64,000 nucleotides of DNA from assembly GCA_038380435.1 (NCBI GenBank), contig JAWZYU010000024.1, positions 52,352,613 through 52,416,612 of the forward strand, given 5' to 3'. This DNA is from Ryuthela nishihirai (Eukaryota; Arthropoda; Arachnida; Araneae; Heptathelidae). The notes beneath the pieces are model-generated. The model searched no databases and had not been told where the DNA came from. It was given only the letters and a program-made list of their open reading frames with translations. This document shows, in pieces, positions 35,129 through 47,433 of the stretch (within the stretch, counting starts at the first letter, position 1; each line of letters opens with the position of its first letter). The translations under genes were made by a program, and so were the position numbers.

Positions 35129-35900
35129 TATATTTATAAAAAAATTTAGGAACACGTTTTTGCCCTACATTCTTTGTTTTGGCTTTTGAAAGTTCTTTAT
35201 TTTTGATACCAAATGAAAATCAATTTGTTTTGCACTAATTTTAATAATTTTTTCTTGTTATTGTTTATGTGATTGAGGTATTTAATAATACATGACTATA
35301 ATATCTATAATTCAGAATCAGGGCCGGATCTAGGGGGGCATGATCCCCTCCCCCCCGATTGAGAATGCTAGTAAGGGTAATGGAGGCCAAAAGTATTAAA
35401 CTTGTCCACATTTATGCATTTTTAAGAAAATTTTTAAAACCTCTAAAATGAAGGGGGGAAATTTTACGCTGCAGTGGAAATCCAGTCTCTTTGCTTTACC
35501 ATTCACCTGCCCGATTGTGTCGTTCGCACCCCCCCCCCCCCACCTCCGTTATTTTTTCTAGATCCTGACCTGTTCAGAATTATTTAATTGTACCAAATTA
35601 TTAAACAATTTTGTAATAGTGTTAACCGTTGACAAATTAAAAGTTATTCTATTGATACTTATGCTCTTTTTTTTTACGTTGTTGAATATTTTTTTTAAAA
35701 TAAAATTAATGTATACATATCATTTGTTTTATTTTAGAACTTTTTAGGATATTTAATACTTTTCGAGGATGACTTTGCTAGACTTAGCGTAAAATTGATA
35801 GTGTAATGACAAAAATTGACGAACAAATAAAATAGTATTAATGACAAAAATTGCCAGAATATATATATTTTTTTAATAAGTGTCCTATATTTTTGTCGAA
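35128..35900 (+). repeat. Repeat C, copy 2, interrupted by a hAT-like MITE
   Basis: Collinear with the copy at 27744-29350. It is preceded by repeat D as in copy 1. The interruption here is the MITE at 35319-35572, at a different site from the insertions in copy 1. Confidence 0.75.
35319..35572 (+). mobile_element. hAT-like MITE (254 bp) with 8-bp target duplication
   Basis: ttcagaat at 35311-35318 and 35573-35580 flanks an insert with inverted ends (cagggccggatctag left, cag.tcaggatctag on the complement of the right). An 8-bp duplication is the hAT mark. It contains C-runs and no ORF. Collinearity of repeat C across the site supports the boundaries. Confidence 0.85.
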
Positions 35901-35937
35901 ATAAAAAATGGTTATCACAGCTAGCTATATCCTGTGT

Positions 35938-36117
35938 ATCCTAAAGAACACACTGGATGACGCCTTGACTGGGTCTTCTCTGTCTCACAGCAGCGATTCG
36001 AGCTCTGATACCTATCGACTTTACCTATCGAGCTCTAAGCCCTTGGTTCTTGTGACCTGACCATACGTATATCCTATTATGCCACAAAAGTAGCGCTTAG
36101 AATTAAAACATCCAACC
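35938..36117 (+). repeat. SINE-A copy, 5' truncated
   Basis: Starts in the core (tatatcctgtgtatcctaaa gaacacactgg) and ends taaaacatccaacct. A ~20-nt stretch around tacctatcga is locally duplicated. Confidence 0.75.
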
Positions 36118-36518
36118 TGTGCTATTCACCTGCTAATTTGTTCCCGCAGCATATTTCAGATGAGGCCCGCATCTCGAAAATATTGGGTTGTTTCTGCTGA
36201 AATCCTATTGCGTTTTAAGAAAAGGAAATCGAGCTGGATAACTTTCATGACAGTTTTATAGTTTTCAGACCTCAGAAAATCAGTATGTTCTTATGTTCCT
36301 CTTCACCATATTTGATAATAAAATATTTGCCACTGCATCTATTTGATTTTGTGTTTCCTATTTATTTTTAATATATTTTCCTTCTTTCAACTAAGTTTTG
36401 TCTGTGCTATGATATCATTGTGTTTGGTTTGAAATTCGCAAAATATCGTGAGACTAGGTTATTTCCACAAGAGTGGAGTAGTTCAAACATTATACCTCAT
36501 TCAAATTATGTCTTTGAA

Positions 36519-36618
36519 GGGGGCTCAGTCTATAGCGCGCCAAGTTCGTAATCTGATGTTCTCAGATTTCGAGTCCCAACCTAACAAGCGATGAAATTTT
36601 CTCTACTAACTCCCGTCT
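36519..36618 (+). repeat. SINE-A head fragment
   Basis: gggggctcagtctatagcgc gccaagttcgtaatctg and a worn B box; stops after aaattttctctactaactcc. Directly followed by a fuller copy. Confidence 0.7.
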
Positions 36619-36621
36619 ATC

Positions 36622-36989
36622 TTGGCGGGGGTCGCTCAGTCAGTAGCGCGCCAGGCTCGTAATCTGCAGTTCCCAGCTGGGTCAGCGTTGAAATTTATCT
36701 CCGCAAAACTCCCCACCCTGGCGTCGGTCAGTAGGGGACATCGATGGTCTTGGAAAGGCCGCTGTCCATCGGATGGGACGTTAAGCCGTAGTCCATGTGC
36801 GGGAGAGCCATACCTTGTGCACGTTAAAGAACACGCTGGATGTCCTTGACCGGAGGCTTCCGTTTCCTGACAGCTGTCCAGTGAGTCCCCGTCCTCCAAC
36901 TTTCTCTGAGCCCTCAAGTTATTGTGAACCTATCCATATATTCCATTGTGTGCAAAAAAACTGCCGCTCAGAGGTAAAACAACCCAATT
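36622..36989 (+). repeat. SINE-A copy lacking the B-box segment
   Basis: Head ggcgggggtcgctcagtcag tagcgcgccaggctcg, then cagttcccagctgggtcagcg: the piece gggttcgagtc between cagttccc and agctggg is deleted. Core and 3' end intact. Confidence 0.9.
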
Positions 36990-37002
36990 CGTTCAGCCTA
37001 CG

Positions 37003-37226
37003 GTGAAAAAGGGGAGACAGGCTTGGAACTGTCGCCGTCCGTCGAATGTTATGAGATCCAAGGCTTTGGTCCCTCTGCAAGAGAGTCCAACCTTGTGTCA
37101 ACCTGATCATCTGTCTCCTATCCAGTGTATCCTCTTTCCCAACCTTCTCCAAAGCCTTATGGTCTTTGTGACCTGACCATTTTACCACTGAGTGCAAAAA
37201 AGTGCCTCTCAGAGGTAAAACAACTC
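37003..37226 (+). repeat. SINE-A copy, 5' truncated, tandem to the previous one
   Basis: Begins at the core (ggtgaaaaaggggagacagg cttggaact) and ends cctctcagaggtaaaacaac. Diverged. Confidence 0.8.
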
Positions 37227-37489
37227 TGCAGTTTAACGTTATTCTTGTTAGATTTCACTGCGAATCTCTCGATAGTGTTAATCATATGACTCGATTGTTA
37301 TTTATCTTTCATAGAAATTAACTGCTTCAGCTGTAGAAATTTTAATCGTGAATAACAACCGACTTAATGAGGATATTAATTGTTTTATGAATGTGCGAAA
37401 ACGATTTACATGACGACTTAAAAGTTTATTGGGAATCTGGTTGATAATGCGCTGAATTCGAAACTTGAGCTGTTTTTAATTGAGGCTCA

Positions 37490-37815
37490 TGAGGTCTCAA
37501 TCGCGGAAAATTGAGAGAATGTGAGAAAGGGAACAAGAGCTTGTGATTAAGGAGAAATGTGTTGCAAAGCTGACTGCTCCGAAGTGTAGCGGGCGAGAGC
37601 CGAACACTAACAATGTGCTTGGAAGTAGGCCAAGTGTCGAGCCGGGGAGCAATCGATGGGAGGGAGGATGCTGCTGCCGAAGCTCCTTGTCTTCTTCCTT
37701 CTCTCATCGATGGTGTCGTCTGTGGGGATACATCGTTGCCATGCTACCCAGCCGGACGTATACACAACTCGATGAGTGCTTGAAGTCGGGAGAAAAGTGT
37801 AGAATGAATTGATTG
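37490..37815 (+). other. GC-rich segment with signal-peptide-like frame (possible exon)
   Basis: In a GC/CpG-rich patch, ATG at 37656 reads MGGRMLLPKLLVFFLLSSMV SSVGIHRCHATQPDV: a basic start and a strong hydrophobic core, the shape of a secretory signal. It stops at TGA a few codons later, unless spliced at the weak donor gac|gtatac. No homologue recognised. May be a nested gene's first exon or chance. Confidence 0.25.
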
Positions 37816-38534
37816 ATCAATTGACTTTTGTAGTATATTAATGCGTATTTTATCAATTGTAGGAACTGTTTATATAAATGCCACTAGTTGTTAAATGTAT
37901 ATTTTTTGTTACCTTTGGAATTAGTGATACGAATAATATTTTTTACGAGAGATTTTACGCAATCAATAATTAAGAGAGTAGAGAGTTTTTTTGCAATCGG
38001 TAATAACAGGTATATTTTTAGTTCTTATCAGAAAGATATTAAGTATTTAATACTACCGATCATTGATTATTTTCCACGGCTCTGCTGGTAATGCTGATTT
38101 TAGTTAGCTTTTTAATGTCCGTTATGCAGAGAATTTTTTCGTAGAAATTTCTTCCCCACAGCGAACAAAATGTTATAATAGTAGAGTTTAAAATTTACAT
38201 GTGTATTTATACGCATGTGTGTTTCGCAGCTCAAAGATAAAACATTCTAACTCATTTCAGTAATCAGGTTGAAGGTTTTGTTGTTTTCGTGACATTCAAC
38301 TCATATGTTGTACTTAATAGAAATAGTCAATGTGGTTAAACTGGCGACTCGCGACTACTTGTCCGATCTCCGTGATTACATTTGTTTCATTATAGCAACG
38401 CAGATGAATAATTATCAAACATCTTATCATAAAGGGAGAAGAAAATGTTTATGAGGTCCTTATGCTATTTTGTTTGGACACATCATACGTAGAAAGTCCT
38501 GATTGCCCGACCACGGTGATTAAGCTTTTGTAAG

Positions 38535-38841
38535 CAGTCATGGATCTGGGGAAAAAAATAAGGGGGCCAAGATAGAGCCAGAATGGCGTTTCGATATAAA
38601 AAAATTTCCTTCGTTTTAGTGGTATTTAAGATTTTTTTTTAGCAATATATTATTGCTAAAAAGCAATATATTTAGCAATAGATTATTGAATTATTTTCTC
38701 CATCCATTCCGATTACTAGCATTCTCAAAGAGGCCGACCGGATCTAGGGGAGGGGGCGCGCTAAGCCACCTTATTTAATTTAATATTGCATTTCTCTGGG
38801 ATGCAAAGCCTCCTTCCATCCTTTGATCCTGCCCTGTCCAA
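38535..38841. mobile_element. Rearranged relic of the same hAT-like MITE family
   Basis: Left end cagtcatggatctgggg and right end complement cagggcaggatc resemble the termini of the 35319 element. Inside, actagcattctcaaagaggc is the inverted form of its gagaatgctagta segment, next to ccggatctagggg. No matching 8-bp duplication was found; probably two fragments. Confidence 0.4.
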
Positions 38842-39087
38842 AAGGAATGCGGTAATTTACTGGTGGATGGAAATTTTTTAACAGAACTGCTCTTTGATAA
38901 AATAAATGTTTTTATATATTTGTTATATAAATTATGAATGAAACTAAAGATTGTTAATTTTGAAAATAATGTAGTAAGTTTTTTATTTTTAAGTATGAAT
39001 ATCAGCTGACCCCTGTGTGTTCGGTTTAAAAATTATTTTCATCCTACGGAAGGAAACGCTGGAGTAACTCTTTATTTAAACGCGATA

Positions 39088-39536
39088 AGTTCGCAATCGG
39101 ACGTTGAAGGTTCGAGTTCTAACTGTGCGTCAGCTGAGATTTCTCTACTGACCCCATCCTGTTTTTTGTATGGGGACGGGAGTGGCTCAGTCGGTAGTGC
39201 GCCAGGCTAGTAATTTGCAGGTTCGAGTCCCGCCTGGCCCAGCGTTGAGATTTATCTCCACAAAACTCCGTGCCCTGCCCTCGGTCAATAGGGGACACCG
39301 AAGGGCTTGGAAAGGCCGCCGTCTCTCGGATGTAACGTTAAGCCATGGTCCCATATACGAGAGAACCTTACCCTGTGCGCGTTAAAGAACACGCTGAATG
39401 GCCTTGACAGGAGACTATTATCTGTCTCCTAACAGTTGTCTAGTAGGTCCCCTTTCTCCAGCCTTCTCGGTGCCCTTGTGACCTGGCCATTTAGTTCATT
39501 GTGTGCAATAAAAGAGTACCTCTTAGGTAAAACAAC
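39088..39536 (+). repeat. SINE-A full copy preceded by a head fragment
   Basis: 39088-39165 is a worn head (gttcgagttctaactgtgcg tcagctgag). 39173-39536 is a near-complete copy (gagtggctcagtcggtagtg cgccaggct ... aggtaaaacaacc). No clear duplication. Confidence 0.85.
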
Positions 39537-41100
39537 CAATAGCTTCAATAAAAACCGAGTTCTTCAAATGGGTTCATTGTTATTTGACTAATGATTTAAA
39601 TACATATATCTTATTATCTATTAGACTATTCTGTAGGATTTTTTTAATCAATTTAGTAGTGCTAAGCTGTTAAAAATAAACTGGGTATTTTCATTATTCA
39701 TTTTACTAAAATGTTTTCGTTTAAGCTAAGGCAACAAAAAGAAAACGTTAACATTTGCCATTTTTGGAGACATTTTATCGAAATTTTAATTCCGCAAATT
39801 TTATTTCCTTTAGGTAAATGTTTTAGCAGCAGTTTCCTGTTTTGGCTTTAATGTGGTCTCGGCGTTTGCTTATCTGTTATACGCGATGCTTTGTCTGACT
39901 GAAACTGAGGTGATAAATCTTGGTGTGTGTTTGGCCGCACCAGTTAACCATTGTTCTCAGCTACTAAAGCATCCCTTGAAAATCTGTTAGGCGATGTGCT
40001 TTAATGCGATTCTGTCTCGCTGATTTGCGTGAACAGAAAAAGCGTTTTGTCCCCCAAATGACAGTGCAGGGAGCTTTTCGAATATGATTGTTGGCATGGT
40101 TTCTTTCCGCTAATTCTGTGTTTTTTACCGGCATGACTAGCTATTTTTCATATGTGAAATAAAAGCTTGCAAATAAACTTTTAATGTTGAAACAATAAAC
40201 GATTTTTTTTGTTTATGAAATGTAATATAATTAAAGTTACATATGCTTATTGTCTTCATATTTCAAAAATTTTGAGTAACTGAAAAACACCAAAATCATA
40301 ATAAAGTTTTATTGCAGCTCGTAGTCTGTAATTCGAGATTTTAATTGGATTTGTATTACTAATAGTGATAGTGAATTTTTCGCTATCGTCGTAGCTAAAA
40401 TAGTTTACTGTTGATAATTTCAGAGCATCGGAGAATAACTAACTTATTATCCCCAATTTTGTTTTTTTGGTTCGTTCTTTTGTGTGCATTTCTTTTATTT
40501 TGGATTCCTGTAACTGTTTGGTCTGTAAATGGTAGCTAGGTAGCCACTGGAAGGAGAGCTATGCACCAATCCCATGTGATGATGCACAGAACCTAAATTC
40601 CGACCCCGCCTTCTCATGATGCAGACCATTAGTACCTTTCAAAATAGGTACTCTTTTGTGGAAGGAAACGGAAGGGGAGTGCTCCAGACTAGTGTGGCCT
40701 ACTGATCTGGACTACTATGGCAACTTTTCCTTTTTTCCTACCCTGCTGAGGAAAGAATGGTAAACCACACAGGGTTTTGGGGCTGACCATATACATCAAT
40801 TGAATTGGAATAATGAGCTTGATTAGATCCTAATTTTGCTGCACTGGTGGACTTCTGTTGAGTGAAAATCTTCCGCTATGTTTTCTGTTTGTTTGTGTGT
40901 TGACTGCCCCAAGTAAATAGATTCACAGAATACGTTTTATCAGCTGATGGAGAATCCTGATCAGAGGTCATCGCAGGCATCCGGACTCTTGTTACTATGG
41001 GCATCGTCAAACCAGCATTGGAAGAAGTCTTCCAGTGTAAGATGGCTTCAGCCTTTAGTAGTGGGAGAACAGGTCTTCGCCTCATGCCTGTGATTAGGGG

Positions 41101-41774
41101 GTGATTATGGGGCTGTTTGATATTGTCGGCACTTCCTCTCTAAATAAACGTAGTTTCTTTAAACATCCAACTAACCATTCTCTCTCCACAGATAATTGGA
41201 ATGTGAGGACTCTGCACAGAGATTATTCTCTTGATGTCATCACACAAGAATTATACCGTTATAACTTAGATATTCTCGGCTTTCAAGGGACCAGATAGAC
41301 ATATAAAGGTCAGATTCTTAAAAATAATCATAAAATTCTCTTTACAGAGAGAGAAAATGGAAAGCATCTCCATGGCGTATGTTTGCTTATCAGCAGACAT
41401 GCTGTGATTCTCTTCTAGTATATGAGTGCATTATCAGCTGCTAACTGATTCTTTACATGTTTATTAAACTCTTCAGTGAGGCTAGTTCTGCATTAATGAA
41501 AGGTTTCTTAAAGTTAAATTTCAGCCAAGCATTAAAAACTTGAATATTATCTGTTGTTATGTCCCCACTGAGGATGCCTATGAGGATGGGAAAGATAGGT
41601 TTTACGGACAAATTTCAGGATATTTTTAATTCTGTCAAGAAAAGAAATATTACCCTTGTATTAGGTAACGTCAATTCTAAAGTTGGTAATGACTCTGACC
41701 TTTGGGGAGGGATGATAGATCGCTTTGGTATTGGCAGCTGCAATGGGCAACGTCTCGTCTCGTACAAGTAAGCT
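41101..41774 (+). pseudogene. LINE endonuclease pseudogene
   Basis: Plus frames read NWNVRTLHRDYSLDVITQEL then YNLDILGFQGTR (endonuclease N-terminal blocks, with E of the usual SEVRW replaced). After breaks they read DIFNSVKKRNITLVLGNVNS then KVGNDSDLWGG and IDRFGIGSCNGQRLVSY. The usual GDFNAKVG reads GNVNSKVG, so the catalytic Asp is lost. These match the endonuclease of elements often annotated as craniofacial development protein 2-like. Confidence 0.88.
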
Positions 41775-41899
41775 TAATAGTTTGAGAATAACTAACTTAT
41801 TAATATATTACTGATATATTAACTAACTGATTATATATTAATTACCTAACAGGAAATGGGTAAGTTCAATTAGGAATACCAGGTCATATAGGGGAGTTG

Positions 41900-43600
41900 A
41901 AAAACGCTAATAACCTATCGTGGTATAGCTGAAGCTTACCATGATAGGTTATTTTGTTATTATGACAGTCGTGATTTGCTTACTAATGCAGTTGAGGAAG
42001 AATGGAACCATTTTAAACAGGCTTTTCTTGAAACTAACAATATTCTTTGGGTAAAAAGTAGCAGAGGAGGCAAAATTATTTGAGTGATAAAGAACTGGAG
42101 CTTATTTTGGAAAGAAAGAACTGCAGAAATGTTCTTAATCAATACCCTGCTAGTCCTAATGGAAAGGATTACAAAGAGCTTAATAAACGATAAAGGATCA
42201 GTTAGTAGCTAATAAGAATCTTTGGCTTGATGGTTTGGCTGACAAAACAGAGGAAGCAGTTAGACAGCTTAACAGCGGAAAGCTGTATCAGATAATTAAT
42301 GTTCTTTGTGGGAAGAAACGGACAGGTATACAAAGATTGAAGGATAGACAGGTAAGGTTATTAAAGGTGAGGATTTTGTCATGGCTAGGTGAGCTGAGCA
42401 TTTCAGAGTTCTAAGTTGAGGAAGAATGGAACGAAGTTGAACGAATGAAGTTGAGGAAGAATGTGGTTAGTTCTACTATATTGTAATGATGATAGATGCA
42501 TTACTGGTTTTAGCGTTTGCCCTATACTACAATCTGAAGTTATTTTGGCCATTTTTAAGCTTAAACTAATAAATCCCCAGGGGTAGATGAAATTACTGCT
42601 GAAATGCTTAGAGCTGGGAATGTTTCTGTTACCAAATGGATGACTCTCTATAATAATACTGAGTCGTGTGAGAGTTGATAAGGCTTGTAGCAATTGGTTT
42701 AGCGTTGCTTCTGGTGTTGGACAAGGCATTTTGTCTCCTTTTCTCTTTAATTTTGTTATTGATTATGTTATGCGAAATTTACTACAATGGAAAGATGTTT
42801 TGCATATTCTAGAGATCTGAAAATTTCTGATTTAGATTATGCTGATAATTTAGTTCTTTTGGCAAATGATATTGATGAACTCTTTCATTCGAGCTGTTGA
42901 TGAGACTGGTAGTAGAGTAAGTTTGGTGATAAACAGAGAGAAAACTAAAGTGATGAAAATTGGTCAGGAAGATGGTTCTTGAGTTGCTTTGAATGGTTGC
43001 ACTCTTGAACAAGTGTACAGTTTAATTATCTTGGAAGCTATGTAACAGATACTGGTGATGTGCGGCATGAGATTAACAAACGAATAGGAATTGCTGCTGG
43101 GACTTTTAAGAATCTATGGAGAGTGTGGAAAAATAGGGTATACACCTGAAGACTAAAATTAGACTGATAATAGTTTGGTTTTTTCTGTGGTTAGTTATGG
43201 TAGTGAAGCTTGCTTGTTGAACACTTGTAAACAAAATTGCAGGAAACTTGTTTCGTTTGATTCTAGATGCTTGCGCAGTATCTTGAACATAAGGTGGTTT
43301 AACTTTATAAATAATGATGAGGTTAGGCAAAGGAGTTGTAACCTCCTTTGAGCAGTATATTGTGCAGAGAGAGACTCCGTTGGTTTAGCCATGTTGTTGC
43401 AATAGATTAGCGAATAAGGTTATGAACAGTGTGCCTAAAGGCTTCCGAAAGAGGAGGAGACCTAGAATGCGATGGCTGACAATATCAAATAGGACTTTGT
43501 TAGAATTAGTCTAGTGGCCAGATGCAGCCGATGTAGCTCAGTGCAGTTGTGTTTTGAGAACTAAATTGCGCAATCTGGTTGACCTCTGTAGCCCAGGTTG
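41900..43600 (+). pseudogene. LINE reverse transcriptase pseudogene
   Basis: Visible blocks, in several frames: PGVDEITAEMLRAGNVSVTK (about 42582), the region of VGQGILSPFLFNFVIDYVM (about 42716), SDLDYADNLVLLANDIDEL (42824, catalytic YADD reads YADN), and NYLGSYVTDTGDVRHEINKR (43023). Same blocks in the same order as copies 1 and 3. The loss of the second Asp and many stops show it is dead. Confidence 0.88.
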
Positions 43601-44139
43601 GTTGAGGATGATGTAACTTTAAAATTTTATTAGTCGTAGCAGTGACTTTAACATGTTAGTATAAGATATTCCTTAAACAGCCTTCCAACAAGGATCCATT
43701 TACTTTTAGTATGATGATGTTTGGCTGTACCATTAAATGATACGGAAGTTCCTTGTATTTCCTTTTGCACATCCTGGTGTGTGATACCAACACAAACATT
43801 TTTACAAACAAGAGGAGATATAGTTTCCGGTGGAACAGAATTTGCACCATAAACTTCCGTCGGATGTGCCTTTGCGTTTTTCATCAATAATTTCATCTAT
43901 AATAAACTAAAAGAGCCGAATAATTTTTATTGCTTCAGATCTTTCAGATTCTTTCAATTACTTTATTGCTGTAAGCACATATGCATGTTTTTCAACAATT
44001 TAGTTTTTTGTGTTTATATACTAATGTAAAAAAAGACTAAATTTAAAATGGAGAACACCTATAGGTCTGAATGTTCATAAAAAATCTATTTGAAGAATGA
44101 GTCGCGACTCGTCTGAGCAACTGACCCATTGTTCCTGAG

Positions 44140-44528
44140 TCAGTGGGCACAGATTGTATCAGTTAGTAGTGCTTCAGGCTCGTCATCTGTTGTTCACCGT
44201 AATCTGCAGTTCCCAAGTTGAGTTCCAGCTGGGCCAGCGTTGAGATTTATCTCCGCAATACTCCTCACCCTACCCACGGTCAGTACGGATACCGATGAGC
44301 TTGAAAAGGGCCGCCGTCTGTTGGACTGGACGTTAAGCAGTGGCCCGTATGCGGGAGAGCCATACCCTGTTCACGATAAATAACATGCGGGATGACCTTG
44401 ACAGGAGGTTACCATCTGTCTCCCAACAGCTGTTCCAGTGGGTCCCCTCCCCCAACCTTTTCTGAGCCTTCGGGGTCCCTGTGACCTGGCCATTTAGCCC
44501 ATCGTGTGCAAAAAAAGTGCCGCTCAGA
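44140..44528 (+). repeat. SINE-A copy, full length (left of a tandem pair)
   Basis: Head cagattgtatcagttagtag, repeated gtaatctg-like segment, full core, ends agtgccgctcagag, where the next copy begins. Confidence 0.85.
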
Positions 44529-44883
44529 GCCATCAGGTGCCAACCAGATGTGCTCAGGTTCGAATCTACTTGACCCGAGTTGTGATTTTCTTCTTTACCT
44601 CCCGCTATAGCTTTGGTGAAAAGGGGGACACTGATGGTATGCATGATAAGTACTGCCATGCATCATATGGGACGTTAAACCATGGCTTTGTATGTAGGAG
44701 AACCATAACTCTCTGCACATTAAAGAATACACTGGATGACTGACGGGATTATTCTGTTTCCTAACAGCTGTCCAATGTATCCCCTTCCCCATGTTTCTCT
44801 GAGCCCTTGCAATCGATGAGACCCTGTCGATTTTGCCTATTGTTTATACAGTAGTGGCGCTCAGAAGTAAAGCAACCCAAACC
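44529..44883 (+). repeat. SINE-A copy, older (right of a tandem pair)
   Basis: gtgctcaggttcgaatctac is a B box. Core catatgggacgttaaaccat, 3' end gctcagaagtaaagcaaccc. The junction is seamless; the left copy lacks its aaacaaccc tail. Confidence 0.82.
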
Positions 44884-44981
44884 TCGGCCCTTTTGAGATG
44901 TAGACTTCAATAGACTCTAAGCGGATCAAGTCAACACAAAAAGTGGGTCGTCGCGCATACAGACTTCTCTCCAAAACCATT

Positions 44982-45040
44982 TTTAGACTATATGCCTTAA
45001 TACTACCCTTCCTGTGGTAGTATTTAAGGTACAGTCTAAA
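44982..45040. repeat. Imperfect hairpin, ~25-bp stem
   Basis: tttagact.ta..ccttaatactacc pairs with ggtagtatttaagg.acagtctaaa. Confidence 0.75.
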
Positions 45041-46758
45041 GACAAATAGCAAGAAGCTCTAAAATTAGGTAACGTATCGTGAAGTCTATATGGCACTTAC
45101 CATTAGTCATATGACGATCTTGTGTTGATAAAGTTATTGACCCTAAGACCGTCACTTTGACCTACACTTAAACTAGCCACTCCAGCTTGACTCTAGCTTT
45201 CCTACAGTTTTTGCTATTGCTTTCCACCTCAAAGAATCGTCCAAGCGGTTACTTTGTGACATTGTGAAAATGATGGCTATCTCATTCGACAGTTAGAACG
45301 TTAATGAGGAATAATGAAAGTTTTAAAGAAGAGTTTTTTCATCTGATTGACAGTTTTTGCATGTTTGACGCGATTTTACGCATTTTTTTGATGTCCATAT
45401 TACTCACATTATATTTTATCACATTTTTTTTATCTGGCATAACTTTTGTTTCGTATAAGACAAATTTGACGTTTAGTTGTTTTAATTCATTAAAATGATA
45501 TTCAATTTTTTTGTTCTTGGTCTTTAATTTTTAAGCGTCAGTATAGCTAATGCCACTACCGAAAACCACCTGTCATTGCATTATCTTATCGTTTTGAAAA
45601 AGTGATAACTGCAACAGCCAGTCGAGTTCGCTGCGGTGAAAGATCTTCATTAGTATCAATAAGTATTCTGACCCCAAGCTTCCATAACGAAATATATTTT
45701 CAGCATGATAAACGCGAAAAATCTTGCTATCACTATTTGTTATAAACGTGAGCAAGATAGTAGATATTGGGAAAAAAATTGCTCAATATTATATATCAAT
45801 ATCAGAATATTCTATTAGAAATGTAATCTCTCTTGTTCATTAATAATTTGTGTAGAATTTAAAACTGCGTGTGGCATTGAATTTGTTTATCCATATTTGA
45901 AGATAAAGTAATATTTTTATTTTAATGATAATATGGACATCACAAAACTATCAAAACTTTAAAATGTTACATAACGGTGTTGAGATTTTTGCCGAACTTC
46001 CCCTACTTATTTCATAAGGTGGTTAAAAATATTTTTCACTGTAAAGTTTCCAGTACAATAATAGAATTCAAAATAAAGTCAATATATTTAAAGTTCATAA
46101 TGAAAAAAACAGCGACAACTCAATAAAGAAAGGAAACATATTAACATTTTTGTTTTCATATTGTTCTTTTTTATTATTTGCAGATAACAATAAATGACTG
46201 ATGGGATTGTATTTTCAAAAATATATTTTCATGCGTTAGTTAGCAAGAATATTTGTCCGAAAAAAAAAAAACTTTGTTTCTTTCAACAAATGTAACATTA
46301 AATACACGATGGAATTATTTCTGCACAAAATTAATACCAGAATCATTACTAATAAAAACCCACATTCCAAATTAATATCATTATTGTGTAGCTGCTAACT
46401 ATTCAGTAGTTCGTGTTTTTGGATCTGCGTTGTAAATTAAATCACCGCCTTCAAATTTTATTTTCACCATTACATCAAATCTCAGGAAAAAGCGAGAGTT
46501 ACAATTTTTCACGCTCTCAATAACTCAGAAAATTGAATTATCAAACTTCGTAAAGTAGCATGTCAATCAAATATAATTGACTGCTTTCAAAAATAAAATC
46601 TTGAAAAAAATCAGGTACTGATCAGAAATATGGAGGTTAATAAATATAAAAATACGATTATGGACTTTTCATACTATATAGTATTGTTACTAAGCAGTGT
46701 ATCATCCAGTAATTGGAAAAGGATACTGCATTTTTTCTGTTGATTGCCTTTAGTCTTG

Positions 46759-47433
46759 CAGTGGCGTAACCGCAAGGGGGCAGGTGAGCTTTAGGATATT
46801 GAGGGAAAAAATCAGCATTTGATATTGAATAAGTTTTTACTACCATAATTTTAGTAATTCAATATACAGTGGACCCCCGATATAACGCGCATGTCGGGCG
46901 GGAAACAACACCCGCGTTATAAGGTGAAACGCGTTATACCGAGCGGCGCGGTGGCGACACAATAAATTTCAGACTGTAAGCTTTTCTTTTACTCATCATG
47001 CATACAATAATTAAACACTATTCAAAATACATGCAGGAACTCAATACATACACAATTACTCAATATGCAGTAACAATAAAATGCGATACTCACTAACGCC
47101 GCACGGACCTGTATAAACATGTTTGAACTTATCGCGAACATCGCCCGCGCTATAACCGAGTGCGCGGTATAGCGAGCAGCGCTATAACGAAGGTCCACTG
47201 TATTACTATTATTATGTTAGATGTTTCCTCTCAGGCTTGGCTCTAGAGTTTGCGGAGCCGGATGAAAAATAATTTGTGAGGCTTAGAAACATTTGAAACT
47301 CTTGTAAACTGAGTATTGGGAACAAAATAACGTTGATTTTGCTTCACAACAGGAGCTCAAAACAGTAACAATGAAAATAGGTTGGAACTCTTCAATAGGA
47401 GGAAGATTTCCCTGATTTTGAATTCCGCCACTG
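46759..47433 (+). mobile_element. Possible hAT-like relic hosting a pogo-like MITE
   Basis: cagtggcgtaacc at 46759 and the complement cagtggcggaattc ending at 47433 could be inverted ends around the nested MITE 46867-47200. The flanking 8 bp do not match, so this pairing is weak. Confidence 0.3.
46867..47200. mobile_element. Pogo/Tigger-like MITE (334 bp)
   Basis: Inverted ends cagtggacc(ccc)gatataacg and complement of gttatagc..aaggtccactg, flanked by TA (46865-46866, 47201-47202). Multiple internal cgttata/tataacg motifs give a GC- and CpG-rich element standing out from AT-rich surroundings. Non-coding. Confidence 0.85.

Larger units (their letters stand above)
40540..43640 (+). mobile_element. 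LINE family L, copy 2, longest (3.1 kb)
   Basis: A 5' untranslated-like stretch (40540-41100) is followed by an APE-type endonuclease relic and then a reverse-transcriptase relic, ending near ggttgaggatgatgtaact (about 43618). Order and strand are those of a single non-LTR retrotransposon. No poly-A or target duplication was resolved. Stops and frameshifts throughout, so inactive. The clade is not assigned. Confidence 0.85.

Noticed and set aside
45304..45498. Small membrane protein (64 codons, hydrophobic)
   Set aside because: Phe/Leu/Ile-rich because of T-rich DNA; no conserved features or start context.
46759..47433. Complete hAT element around the pogo-like MITE
   Set aside because: The cagtggcg tips are inverted but the 8-bp flanks do not match. 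Kept only as a low-confidence feature.
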